Shown here: positions 5,883 through 12,547 of the stretch, piece after piece
How the letters are laid out: each line of letters begins with the position of its first letter
Position numbering within the stretch: position 1 is the stretch's first letter
From: Pseudomonadota bacterium
Lineage (GTDB): Bacteria > Pseudomonadota > Gammaproteobacteria > Xanthomonadales > Marinicellaceae
Length of the DNA stretch: 12,547 nt
Assembly (NCBI GenBank): GCA_008501575.1
Contig: QQUO01000361.1
Coordinates: forward strand, 1-12,547
Reading direction: 5' to 3'
Notes under the pieces: generated by a model
Database searches by the model: none
Told to the model about the DNA's origin: nothing
The model's input: the letters and a program-made list of their open reading frames with translations, nothing else
Made by a program: the position numbers and the translations under genes

Positions 5883-8800
5883 ATGCGTAAAACCTTTTTA
5901 TTCTTATTAAGTGTTTCTTTGGCTTCTTATGGGCAAGACATCCATTTAAAAGAAGAAAACGCAAAGATTTATCAAGTCAGTAAAGACAGCCTTATACATA
6001 TTGGATCGCATTCGAACGATTACCTTATTATCGTCGAAAATCAGGATTTAGACACCTTTGGCAGCATTACATTAGAAAATAAGACCATTCATTCAGCCAG
6101 TTGGATGGGGCCTTATGGTAATTATTTAATTCATATACCCGGCGATACCGGTGATGTGAAAATTCAGGTTCAACCGTTGGAATCGAGTGTTGAATCGACC
6201 TCTGTGAAATTGACATTATGGTCTTTGCAAAACAAGTCAGCGACTTTTATCAAAGCGATTCAAGACCAAACCCGAGCCAATGATTTACGCATTAAGCAGT
6301 ATCTGGGACATTCTAATCAAACGATAAAAGCCATTGAATACTTTACTGATGCAGCCGAAGGCTTTGCGCAAGATCAAGCCATGTTCTTTTTAGCGCTTTC
6401 TCTTTTTGAGAAAGGTACCGCCTTGATGGAGACCGGTGCACATACCGAAGGGCTTGATGACCTTAAAAAAGCCGGGGAATATTGGTCAGTAAACCATACC
6501 AAACAACACCTGCGGGCCAGCAACTTTCTTGGCCTGGCTTTTTGGAAAACCGGACAGTTAACAAAGGCGTTAGCGGCCTTTGAGAAAATTATTCATGCCT
6601 ATACGGATGATTTAAATTCGCTGGTTCTGGCTCAGGCCATTAACAATGCCGGACTGATTAATTTAGAGCTCGGTGAATTTACGCAAGCAAAAAAACTTTT
6701 TTATCGGTCCTTGGCTTTAAATGGCGCGGTTATTAATTTAGATCAGGCTTCAAGTCAGGCAATGGTGGCCGCCATTAACAACAGTGATGACGTCAAAAAT
6801 ACCGCAGCCACACTGAATAATTTAGCCCTGGTTTATGATGCTTTGGGCGAGCCCGAACGGGCAGAAGCCATCTGGCTTGCCTATATTGAAGTGTCGAAAA
6901 ACATCTCGAACCAGACAACACTGGCCAAGGCAAAAAACAATCTGGCCATGCATTACCTGAGAAAAGGTCACTATGAACAGGCGCAACAATTATTGGAGAC
7001 GGCAAAAAATGTTTTTGTAAAAAACACAAGTCATCGCTGGCTGTCTTTAACAGAGCATAATTTGGCTGTGCTCTTTGATGAACTGGGCTTATTGGATTTG
7101 GCTGAAATTCACTATAAAAAAGCCCTGCACATAAGAGATGCAATCAATCATCCCAAAGGCCACATGGAATCTTTGTATCAGCTGGCTTCAACGTATCGTA
7201 AACAAGGAAAGCTCAAACTTAGTTTAGATTTAAATAAAAAGCTATTGGTATTCGCCGAGCAAAGTGATAATGCCCGATTTAAAGCCCTCAGTCATCTTAA
7301 TCAATATCATATTTTTAAACAACAAGATGATGTTATGCAAGCTGTCCAGCATATTGATAAGGCCATTCTTTACATCAAAGATTCGCCCTTTAAAAGAACA
7401 TCTTCGCGAATTCATATCACCAAAGCTGAACAATTAATTGCAGCAGAAAAATACCCGCAAGCCATTCAGATTCTGCAAAATGAAGTCAATATTCTAAAAA
7501 ATATATGGAGTACCCGGCTTCTTAACAGTGCCAATAACCTATTGGCCAGAGCCCATTATCTTATGGGAGATTATCAAACTGCACAGCAAGTGATTAAAGA
7601 GGAGTTAACAAACATACATTTTTATTTAAACAACACATCAAATTCAAAAATTGCCACGAATCTATCTGTATTATTAAAAGAAACTTTAAATATCAATGCA
7701 CTTATTTTGGATAAGTTGGGGCAATCCGAAGCAGGTTTGTTGCAAACCATGCAACACACTAAAAAATTTAAAGCCTATCAAGAAGTCATCAAATCCGGTT
7801 ATGCTGCCTCTGCCAAAAACACAGCCGGGTGGCTGCAGAAAATTAAAAATAAGGCTGATGCTTTGGAAAGCCTGAAGTTATCGAAACTTGAAAGAGAACA
7901 ACTGCAAGATGAAATCATTGAACTCAAGGCTAAAATTGATTTTTCTTATAATAGCTCAAAAGTGACAGTGTCGGGTTATTTAAGTTTACAAGACATTCAA
8001 CAAAAACTCGATGCAAACACATTGCTTATTGTCTATTCGATAGGTCACACTGATGGCCTGTCGTGGTGGATAAGCCATGATAAATTTATCACTCAAAAGT
8101 TACCCGGTAAACAGTCATTAAAAAATATCATCACAGCCGCTCGAAATGAACTGATTGGCCACAGTAACAGCTACCAACACAGTAAAGAATTGTCAAAAAT
8201 ATTAAGTCATTCGTTGTCAGCGTTTGACCACATTACAAAAATCAAACTGCTACTGGATGAGCCATTGAACCTGGTTTCATTCAGCAGTTTGAATGATGTG
8301 CGTTTTAACTATGTCAAACCGATTGCCCAATCTTCAGCTGTCCAAAGGGTATTAAACATTGATGCGTTGCAAAAAAATGGTCAAATACTTAATGTGAACG
8401 CAAATGCTTTAATCGTGGCAGACCCGGTTTATTCAGTTGGTGATAACAGATTGTCCGAAAAACCACTTAATACCGCCGGCTTAATGACATACCCCAGATT
8501 AAAAAACAGCCAAATTGAAACCGAACTTATTTCTGCAAAACTAAAGGCCAATACCATGACCGGCTTTATGGCGAATAAAGAAAGTTTTTTGGCGGTCGAT
8601 TATGCGCCTTATAAACTTTTGCATATTGCCACCCATGCCTTTTTTCATCCGGATATTCCCGGACTGTCTGCATTGGTGTTGTCCACTTATTCGGAAAATG
8701 GTCTACAGCAAAAGTCAGCCTATGTAAGGGCTCTGGATATCGGCCAATTAACCAATGATTTGGACTTAACTGTATTAAGCGGTTGCGAAACTGGTATTGG

Positions 8801-9053
8801 TGATTCGGATGATGCCCTGGGTTTAACCGGATTGACTCAATCATTTTTGCTGGCGGGTTCAAATAATGTGGTGTCAAGTCTTTGGCAAGTGGACGATCAG
8901 GCCAGCACACAATTTATGGCCTATTTCTATGCTCATCTGGTTAATAATATGGCCATAGATCAAGCCTTCTGGTTGGCCCAAAAATCCATGTTAAAAAACC
9001 CCAGAACTCGACACCCCAAATATTGGGCTGGTTGGTTTTTAATCACAAAATAA
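5883..9053 (+). CDS. Exported TPR-CHAT (caspase-like) protein
   Basis: The 1056-residue protein starts with a signal peptide (MRKTFLFLLSVSLASYGQ), so it should work outside the cytoplasm. Residues about 25-110 look like a small beta-sandwich. Residues about 150-590 carry tetratricopeptide repeats, for example NNLALVYDALGEPERA, NNLAMHYLRKGHYEQA, HNLAVLFDELGLLDLA and YQLASTYRKQGKL. A short coiled segment follows (LEREQLQDEIIELKAKI, about 667-683). The CHAT domain fills about 700-1056, with HIATHAFFH (catalytic His918) and VLSGCETGIGD (catalytic Cys968), then SLWQVDDQAS and HPKYWAGWF, all in canonical order. The His-Cys dyad is intact, so protease activity is expected, probably triggered through the TPR region (family knowledge). 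It lies downstream of the 149-residue gene and ends 1 bp from the convergent anti-sigma-like gene. The substrate is unknown. Confidence 0.93.
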   Translation: MRKTFLFLLSVSLASYGQDIHLKEENAKIYQVSKDSLIHIGSHSNDYLIIVENQDLDTFGSITLENKTIHSASWMGPYGNYLIHIPGDTGDVKIQVQPLESSVESTSVKLTLWSLQNKSATFIKAIQDQTRANDLRIKQYLGHSNQTIKAIEYFTDAAEGFAQDQAMFFLALSLFEKGTALMETGAHTEGLDDLKKAGEYWSVNHTKQHLRASNFLGLAFWKTGQLTKALAAFEKIIHAYTDDLNSLVLAQAINNAGLINLELGEFTQAKKLFYRSLALNGAVINLDQASSQAMVAAINNSDDVKNTAATLNNLALVYDALGEPERAEAIWLAYIEVSKNISNQTTLAKAKNNLAMHYLRKGHYEQAQQLLETAKNVFVKNTSHRWLSLTEHNLAVLFDELGLLDLAEIHYKKALHIRDAINHPKGHMESLYQLASTYRKQGKLKLSLDLNKKLLVFAEQSDNARFKALSHLNQYHIFKQQDDVMQAVQHIDKAILYIKDSPFKRTSSRIHITKAEQLIAAEKYPQAIQILQNEVNILKNIWSTRLLNSANNLLARAHYLMGDYQTAQQVIKEELTNIHFYLNNTSNSKIATNLSVLLKETLNINALILDKLGQSEAGLLQTMQHTKKFKAYQEVIKSGYAASAKNTAGWLQKIKNKADALESLKLSKLEREQLQDEIIELKAKIDFSYNSSKVTVSGYLSLQDIQQKLDANTLLIVYSIGHTDGLSWWISHDKFITQKLPGKQSLKNIITAARNELIGHSNSYQHSKELSKILSHSLSAFDHITKIKLLLDEPLNLVSFSSLNDVRFNYVKPIAQSSAVQRVLNIDALQKNGQILNVNANALIVADPVYSVGDNRLSEKPLNTAGLMTYPRLKNSQIETELISAKLKANTMTGFMANKESFLAVDYAPYKLLHIATHAFFHPDIPGLSALVLSTYSENGLQQKSAYVRALDIGQLTNDLDLTVLSGCETGIGDSDDALGLTGLTQSFLLAGSNNVVSSLWQVDDQASTQFMAYFYAHLVNNMAIDQAFWLAQKSMLKNPRTRHPKYWAGWFLITK

Positions 9054-9054
9054 A

Positions 9055-9666
9055 CTATTTAACATCCAGGTTATAAGTCTCAATTTCATTTGTATTGAGG
9101 TTGGTTAGTTTCAATTGATATAAGTCGGGATTCAATAGTCTTTTTGGAATTAATATTGTCAGCAAATCATCTTTGGGTATTAAATCTTGAATTTGATGTG
9201 CCAGTTGAGCGTTATTTGAGATTTCAACCGAGAAGTGGTCGTCAGACAAATAAGCAACCGGTATTTGAATTACTGTATTTTTATCATGACTGAAATTGAC
9301 ATTGGCCACTGTGCCTCTGGAAGTTGAAAGCGTGATTGTCTCGGGATTAATCAGCGCATTATTCGATTTTTTATTGAAATATTCAGTTGTTAAGCCACCC
9401 AGTAAAAAAACAATTATCAACATAAAAACGGAGCCCAATCGACCATATAAAGAGGCATTGGACGAGGCGATGAACTGGTCTTGTTCTGTCTTATCCTTAT
9501 TTTCAAACGCAGCAAGCCCCTGTTTAAACATCAAGTCTAACTCTAAATCCTGTATTACTTGAGGGTGATCTGCCAGCCAAACTTCAAGGCGTTCGGTTTG
9601 GACAGCTGACAGCTTATTTTGGATATAATCCTGTAACATTTTTTGACTGGGTTCAAAATGATTCAT
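9055..9666 (-). CDS. Single-pass membrane anti-sigma-like protein
   Basis: The 203-residue protein overlaps the sigma-factor gene by ATGA (9663-9666), so the two are translationally coupled; GGGG 7 bases before the ATG supports the start. Residues 1-60 are helical and acidic (EPSQKMLQDYIQNKLSA, then ERLEVWLADHPQVIQDLELD), as in the sigma-binding domain of anti-sigma factors. No HxxxCxxC zinc motif is present. One membrane helix, LGSVFMLIIVFLLGGLTTEY, lies at about 76-95. The remainder (about 110 residues) is predicted to be a periplasmic beta-rich domain, ending in KLTNLNTNEIETYNLDV. The expected role is to hold the sigma factor at the inner membrane until an envelope signal arrives. The call rests on topology and gene coupling rather than on a recognised sequence motif. 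Confidence 0.75.
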   Translation of the reverse strand: MNHFEPSQKMLQDYIQNKLSAVQTERLEVWLADHPQVIQDLELDLMFKQGLAAFENKDKTEQDQFIASSNASLYGRLGSVFMLIIVFLLGGLTTEYFNKKSNNALINPETITLSTSRGTVANVNFSHDKNTVIQIPVAYLSDDHFSVEISNNAQLAHQIQDLIPKDDLLTILIPKRLLNPDLYQLKLTNLNTNEIETYNLDVK

Positions 9667-10424
9667 GCAGCACCCCAGTTAAACTTAACTACCTTAAACA
9701 CCATACTTTGCAAGAGGTTTCTGATGTTCTTAGATGCCTTGCTTTTAACCCGCTGTTTGGAATCATTGTTGCGGGCATCGTCATTGCCGGTATTATTAAT
9801 CAGTTCTTTAAGCCGTTGCTTTGCACGATAGATGACCCGATCAAAATGTTCAGCGGTCAGGTTTGAGTTTTCACAAATTGTATTTTTACTTTTGTTGTGA
9901 AAATAAAAGCCCATCAGTATGTCTTTATCACGTTGTTTTCGTAGTTCCTGAATGACTTGTTGTACATAGTTGAGCTTATCGTTCCAAATTATTTTGGAGA
10001 GAATGCCGTCATTGGTATCCTGAATAAAATCGATATAGTTTTGATCAATGGCAGAGGTGAATTTCTTGTCTTTTTTCAGGTATTCATAGCCAATATTAAT
10101 GGCTGTCGTGCGCAGGAATGACACAATCGATTCGGGTTTATTAATTGCACCTTGTTTCAATTTGCTTAAAACCAACATAAATGCATCCTGAAGTATATCC
10201 TCGTGATGGCTCGATTGTGGGAATTGCCGCCGAACAATAAACAACAACCAACTGTGATTTAATCGAACAAATTCATTTTCCGCAGTGGTGTCACCGGACA
10301 TTATCTGCCGTGCCAGTTCAGCCGCAATCTGCGTATTCGAGCTTGTATGCTTATTATCAAACGTCAAATGAGACAACCTCTTAATTTGATTGTGATAAAT
10401 ATAATACATAAGCCACAAACCCAT
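9663..10424 (-). CDS. ECF-type sigma-70 family RNA polymerase sigma factor
   Basis: The 253-residue protein has a region 2 fold at about 50-130 (EFVRLNHSWLLFIVRRQF, HHEDILQDAFMLVLSKLKQG, SFLRTTAINIGYEYLKK) and a region 4 helix-turn-helix at about 155-215 (YVQQVIQELRKQRDKDIL, NSNLTAEHFDRVIYRAKQRL). There is no region 1.1 or region 3, as in extracytoplasmic-function sigma factors. It is longer than the usual 160-200 residues, with an extra N-terminal stretch of about 45 residues and a basic C-terminal tail of about 40 ending VVKFNWGAA. The start is uncertain: GAGGA is only one base from ATG 10424, is better spaced for a TTG at 10418, and a further ATG lies at 10409. It is the first gene of a coupled pair with the anti-sigma-like protein and convergent with the CHAT operon. 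Confidence 0.88.
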   Translation of the reverse strand: MGLWLMYYIYHNQIKRLSHLTFDNKHTSSNTQIAAELARQIMSGDTTAENEFVRLNHSWLLFIVRRQFPQSSHHEDILQDAFMLVLSKLKQGAINKPESIVSFLRTTAINIGYEYLKKDKKFTSAIDQNYIDFIQDTNDGILSKIIWNDKLNYVQQVIQELRKQRDKDILMGFYFHNKSKNTICENSNLTAEHFDRVIYRAKQRLKELINNTGNDDARNNDSKQRVKSKASKNIRNLLQSMVFKVVKFNWGAA

Positions 10425-10535
10425 GTCCTCATTAATTTATCTATATAAGTGGTTTTAAATGCCTAAACCTCTCTTTTAAATAAAAAACAAAGAATCAAAG
10501 CCAAAAGTAAGAGGAAGTGACACGAATCGTCCCTT

Positions 10536-10670
10536 TTAAACCAATGACTGAAACCATGCGGTTAAAATTATGGTTGCAGCAACCATCAAGTTGACTCGCT
10601 GTATAAATGAGGGTGCGATTATTCTGGCTTGGGTACTGCTATTAGCCGGATTTTGATTCCGGTTAATCAT
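10536..10670 (-). CDS. Possible tiny single-membrane-helix protein
   Basis: An ATG at 10670 opens 44 codons: MINRNQNPANSSTQARIIAP, then SFIQRVNLMVAATIILTAW and FQSLV. The second half is a plausible membrane helix preceded by Arg, vaguely like the start of YgaP/DUF2892-type small membrane proteins. The same frame stays open for 19 more codons beyond the TAA (SLPLTFGFDSLFFI), so this could be a longer small membrane protein broken by one stop. No Shine-Dalgarno precedes the ATG, only an A8 tract. A chance ORF is quite possible. Confidence 0.25.
   Translation of the reverse strand: MINRNQNPANSSTQARIIAPSFIQRVNLMVAATIILTAWFQSLV
10570..10586. repeat. 17-bp palindrome
   Basis: ATGGTTGCAGCAACCAT is a palindrome with 8-bp arms around one central base. 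It lies inside the possible tiny ORF. No neighbouring promoter ties it to a regulator, so its role is unclear. Confidence 0.4.
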
Positions 10671-10681
10671 CGGTTTTTTTT
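10641..10681 (+). terminator. Possible plus-strand terminator hairpin
   Basis: ATTAGCCGGA pairs with TCCGGTTAAT (10 bp, one G-U) around a 7-base loop, and a T8 run follows at 10674-10681 after 6 bases. The gap between stem and T run is longer than ideal. No plus-strand gene lies upstream that needs it, except read-through antisense to the sigma operon or an unseen small RNA. Confidence 0.35.
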
Positions 10682-10767
10682 ACATCGTGAATTATCAAGG
10701 TTTCGGCGCAACAAGTATTCTAACCGTCAATAATTGTATGTTCTTCGGTGCTGGTAAAAAAAACGAT
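10669..10767. repeat. Inverted repeat with A8/T8 arms
   Basis: ATCGGTTTTTTTTAC (10669-10683) and GTAAAAAAAACGAT (10754-10767) are inverted copies differing by one G insertion, with 70 bases between them. The homopolymer core lowers the significance, but the matching ends (ATC/GAT and AC/GT) extend it beyond simple A/T runs. It may be the base of a larger RNA hairpin or the ends of a tiny element. Confidence 0.35.
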
Positions 10768-10794
10768 TAGGTGCCTGATTGGGGTGCAGGCGAT

Positions 10795-10823
10795 AAAAAA
10801 GCCCGTGTCATGTCACGGGCTTT
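10795..10823 (-). terminator. Rho-independent terminator of the NHL-like gene
   Basis: Read on the minus strand, AAAGCCCGTG and CACGGGCTTT form a perfect 10-bp stem around ACATGA, and the T run continues (TTTTTT in all). It starts 20 bases after the stop codon of the propeller gene. Confidence 0.9.
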
Positions 10824-10842
10824 GGTGGTTTAAGTTGTTGCT

Positions 10843-11772
10843 TTATTTTTGGAATCGACGTGCTGTAAAAGCACCGAATACCATGAGTAACAAGCTTAAT
10901 AAGGCCAATACATAAAAGTTATTAACCGGCACAATTTGTGCTGGACCTGTTCCTCTGGCACATAAGGTGGCGGCATTGGCGGCCGGTGTGGCCAGGGAAA
11001 TATCAAATTCAACGATGGCACTGCTGCCAGGTGCCATAACATAAAGACTATTGCCAATCACGCCCACCCCTTCACCGTTTGTAAAACCATTGGCACCAGT
11101 GCCTGGGAAGTTTTCAATTTCAGTGAAGGATGAATCATAACTACGCACCAAGTCCGTGCCACTGTCATAAATCCAAAATACACAGCGTTGGTCATCAAAA
11201 GCGATACCATCCTGAGATGAGCCGTTAATGGGATAATTATTTAGCAGGTTGCCGGATAAATCATATTCAGACACTTTATTGCCCCCGGCGCCATCAACAA
11301 CAAATAAATTATTCATCGGTGCCACATAGGTAATGCCTTCCGGGAAGGTGGTTTCGGTTGACACATCGAAACTTGATAAATAGTTTCCGGCTAAATCAAA
11401 CAAATCAACATCAGAAGCTGCTGTGTCGGTGAGATACAGTGTGCTACCGTCTGTGGTTATTCCGATGGGATTGGCGTTATTGGCCGCGACATTAAACGGG
11501 CCGGTAACCAATGGGCCAGCGGTTGATTGGCTAAAGTATTGATCATTACTGATTTCAGTAACCAATAAATTGCCGGAACCATCGTGTTCCAGGCCCACGG
11601 GAGTTGAGCCGGTAACACCGGTTGGTGGTGATGTAATCGATCCGATAAATGTACCGACCCCCCCGCCTCGGTTTGCGGTTGCAGGGTTAAAGGCTGCGTT
11701 ATTGGAATCATCGGTTTGTGCAAACAGTGGCGCACAAATAATTAAACTGAATAAGGTCAAAAACTTTTTCAT
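10843..11772 (-). CDS. Secreted NHL/YncE-like beta-propeller with C-terminal anchor helix
   Basis: The start ATG 11772 has AAGGG 8 bases upstream and begins a standard signal peptide (MKKFLTLFSLIICAPLFA, cleavage before QTDD). The 309-residue product has repeated blade-like strands with DLAGNYLSSFD, EYDLSGNLLNNYP and SYDSSFTEIENFP, and matching turns such as DGSTLYLTDT, NNLFVVDGAGGNK and GNSLYVMAPGSS. This is the pattern of six-bladed NHL/YncE/SMP-30-type propellers; no catalytic residues can be assigned. The C-terminus, VPVNNFYVLALLSLLLMVFG followed by AFTARRFQK, is a VP motif, hydrophobic helix and basic end like IPTL/PEP-CTERM sorting signals. An upstream in-frame ATG at 11835 behind GGGGG could add 21 residues. 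It has its own promoter and terminator, so it is monocistronic. Confidence 0.82.
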   Translation of the reverse strand: MKKFLTLFSLIICAPLFAQTDDSNNAAFNPATANRGGGVGTFIGSITSPPTGVTGSTPVGLEHDGSGNLLVTEISNDQYFSQSTAGPLVTGPFNVAANNANPIGITTDGSTLYLTDTAASDVDLFDLAGNYLSSFDVSTETTFPEGITYVAPMNNLFVVDGAGGNKVSEYDLSGNLLNNYPINGSSQDGIAFDDQRCVFWIYDSGTDLVRSYDSSFTEIENFPGTGANGFTNGEGVGVIGNSLYVMAPGSSAIVEFDISLATPAANAATLCARGTGPAQIVPVNNFYVLALLSLLLMVFGAFTARRFQK

Positions 11773-11859
11773 AGAAACACCCTTTTTATTAAAGAAAATG
11801 CGCAATGCACCATAACTTGCACAGGTCTTAAGCATTACTTTACCCCCTATGCTCACTTC

Positions 11860-11889
11860 ATTATAGATGACTTTAAAGTATATGTGCAA
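11860..11889 (-). promoter_or_regulatory. Sigma-70 promoter of the NHL-like gene
   Basis: On the minus strand TTGCAC (11889-11884) and a consensus TATAAT (11865-11860) are 18 bases apart. Transcription would start near 11853, giving a leader of about 80 bases to ATG 11772 or about 18 bases to the alternative ATG 11835. Confidence 0.75.
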
Positions 11890-11904
11890 ACAAATTAAAA
11901 TATG

Positions 11905-12546
11905 TTATGCGAGATCTAAGTTGAATTCAATGCGAAAAACGTGGTTGCCGTTGAGGTGGTGGTAAGTGAGGCTGGCGTGGTTGTCGTGGCACAATTGGCG
12001 ACAGATATGCAGGCCAAGACCGGTGCCCCGATTATGGGTGGTAAAGAATGGCTCGAACAGGTTTTTTTGGGTATTCACTTTAAAGGGTTGTCCTTGATTC
12101 TTAAAGTCGATGCGGTTGTTATGAACACTGATGGTGAGGGTGCCGCATTGGCCGTGGCGCAGGGCATTGCTGCCCAAGTTCCAGCATATTTGTTGCAGGT
12201 GTTTGGGGTCAAAATGGATGGTTTTGTCATGGGGGCAGATAATGTGTAATTTTTGGGGTAAACCCAGGTTTTGCGCAATCAATTCTTGTTTTAGTTCTTT
12301 GAGGACAGTGAACAAATTGAGTTGTTCTGGTTTTGCTGTGGTGCGTCTTGACATGGCCAGAATGTCTTCAATAATATGATTGGCGCGCAAAGTTTGATTG
12401 GTGATGATGTTGGCAATTTGCCGGTCTTCTTCGGGTAAACCGTCTGATTGGGCCAGCAGTTCTGAGGCGGTGCTGATGGCGGCTAAGGGATTGCGAATTT
12501 CATGGGCAATGGAGCTCGACAGTTTGCCCAAAGAGGCTAAATTGAG
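11905..12546 (-). CDS. PilS-like sensor histidine kinase, transmitter half, truncated by window edge
   Basis: The frame is open to the window edge, so the sensor part lies outside; the TTG at 12531 is not a real start. The visible 213 residues begin LASLGKLSSSIAHEIRNPLA, a HisKA box with the phospho-accepting His, followed by DRQIANIITNQ and HIIEDILAMSRR. The HATPase part shows the N box (WNLGSNALRHG), the F box (LFEPFFTT) and the G2 box (GTGLGLHICRQLC). These resemble PilS of the PilS-PilR pair that controls type IV pilin transcription via sigma-54 (gene name inferred from the AAIS...IIEDxLxxSRR pattern). The G1 box is abnormal: NQGQPF stands where DxGxG is expected. No pilR follows; the next gene downstream is the propeller gene with its own promoter. 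No clear terminator was seen. Confidence 0.85.
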   Translation of the reverse strand, partial: LNLASLGKLSSSIAHEIRNPLAAISTASELLAQSDGLPEEDRQIANIITNQTLRANHIIEDILAMSRRTTAKPEQLNLFTVLKELKQELIAQNLGLPQKLHIICPHDKTIHFDPKHLQQICWNLGSNALRHGQCGTLTISVHNNRIDFKNQGQPFKVNTQKNLFEPFFTTHNRGTGLGLHICRQLCHDNHASLTYHHLNGNHVFRIEFNLDLA

Positions 12547-12547
12547 T

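Larger units (their letters stand above)
10425..10842. other. Intergenic region between sigma and propeller genes
   Basis: This 418-bp gap contains a minus-strand terminator (10795-10823), several inverted repeats (10570-10586, 10641-10667 and 10669-10767) and one possible 44-residue minus-strand ORF (10536-10670). No RNA gene or mobile-element end is recognised. The DNA next to the sigma factor start (10425-10480) is AT-rich and could hold its promoter, but no convincing element with a normal leader length was found. Confidence 0.5.

Noticed and set aside
10434..10467. TTTAGG and TATAGA, 16 bases apart, as promoter of the sigma-factor gene.
   Set aside because: It would leave only about 10 bases of leader and the -35 match is poor.
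11941..12379. Plus-strand frames of 82-102 codons across the histidine kinase.
   Set aside because: They are shadows of the kinase, whose H, N, F and G2 motifs establish the minus strand as coding.

Overview
The window looks like chromosomal accessory DNA from a low-to-mid-GC Gram-negative bacterium, most likely a gammaproteobacterium. This rests on the Sec-type signal peptides, the PilS-like kinase, the pntB remnants and the style of the secreted propeller proteins. The mix of CHAT-TPR protein, ECF sigma factor and surface propellers with short C-terminal sorting-like tails reminds me of marine Lysobacterales such as Marinicella. That placement is inference only.

Region 1 (1-4673) is a modular array of surface-protein genes. 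The 3' part of an FG-GAP beta-propeller gene is followed by a 3'-terminal fragment of pntB (NAD(P) transhydrogenase subunit beta) and a strong terminator. Next comes a 1031-residue secreted protein with 14 near-identical Kelch-like blades, then a second, about 91% identical pntB 3' fragment. The two propeller genes are therefore each capped by a displaced pntB end. This is the footprint expected of repeated insertion or recombination at the 3' end of pntB.

Region 2 (4674-5390) holds a small predicted membrane-anchored or secreted protein on the minus strand, an unrecognised short ORF that may be a gene remnant, and two inverted repeats ahead of the next operon.

Region 3 (5391-10424) is the most interesting part. 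A 149-residue orphan protein with a Gly-rich tail precedes a 1056-residue exported TPR-CHAT (caspase-like) protein. A 14-bp hairpin lies between them and ends exactly at the CHAT start codon. Facing them tail-to-tail, 1 bp away, is a translationally coupled pair: an ECF-type sigma factor and a single-pass membrane anti-sigma-like protein. A plausible model is an envelope-sensing circuit in which the exported CHAT protein acts on the periplasmic side of the anti-sigma protein, or is controlled by the sigma factor. No such link is demonstrated by the sequence.

Region 4 (10425-12547) starts with a 418-bp gap holding several inverted repeats and a possible tiny membrane-protein ORF. It then has a secreted NHL/YncE-like propeller with a sorting-like C-terminal helix, its own promoter and a terminator. 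Last is the C-terminal transmitter half of a PilS-like histidine kinase that runs off the window and has an unusual ATP-binding G1 box.
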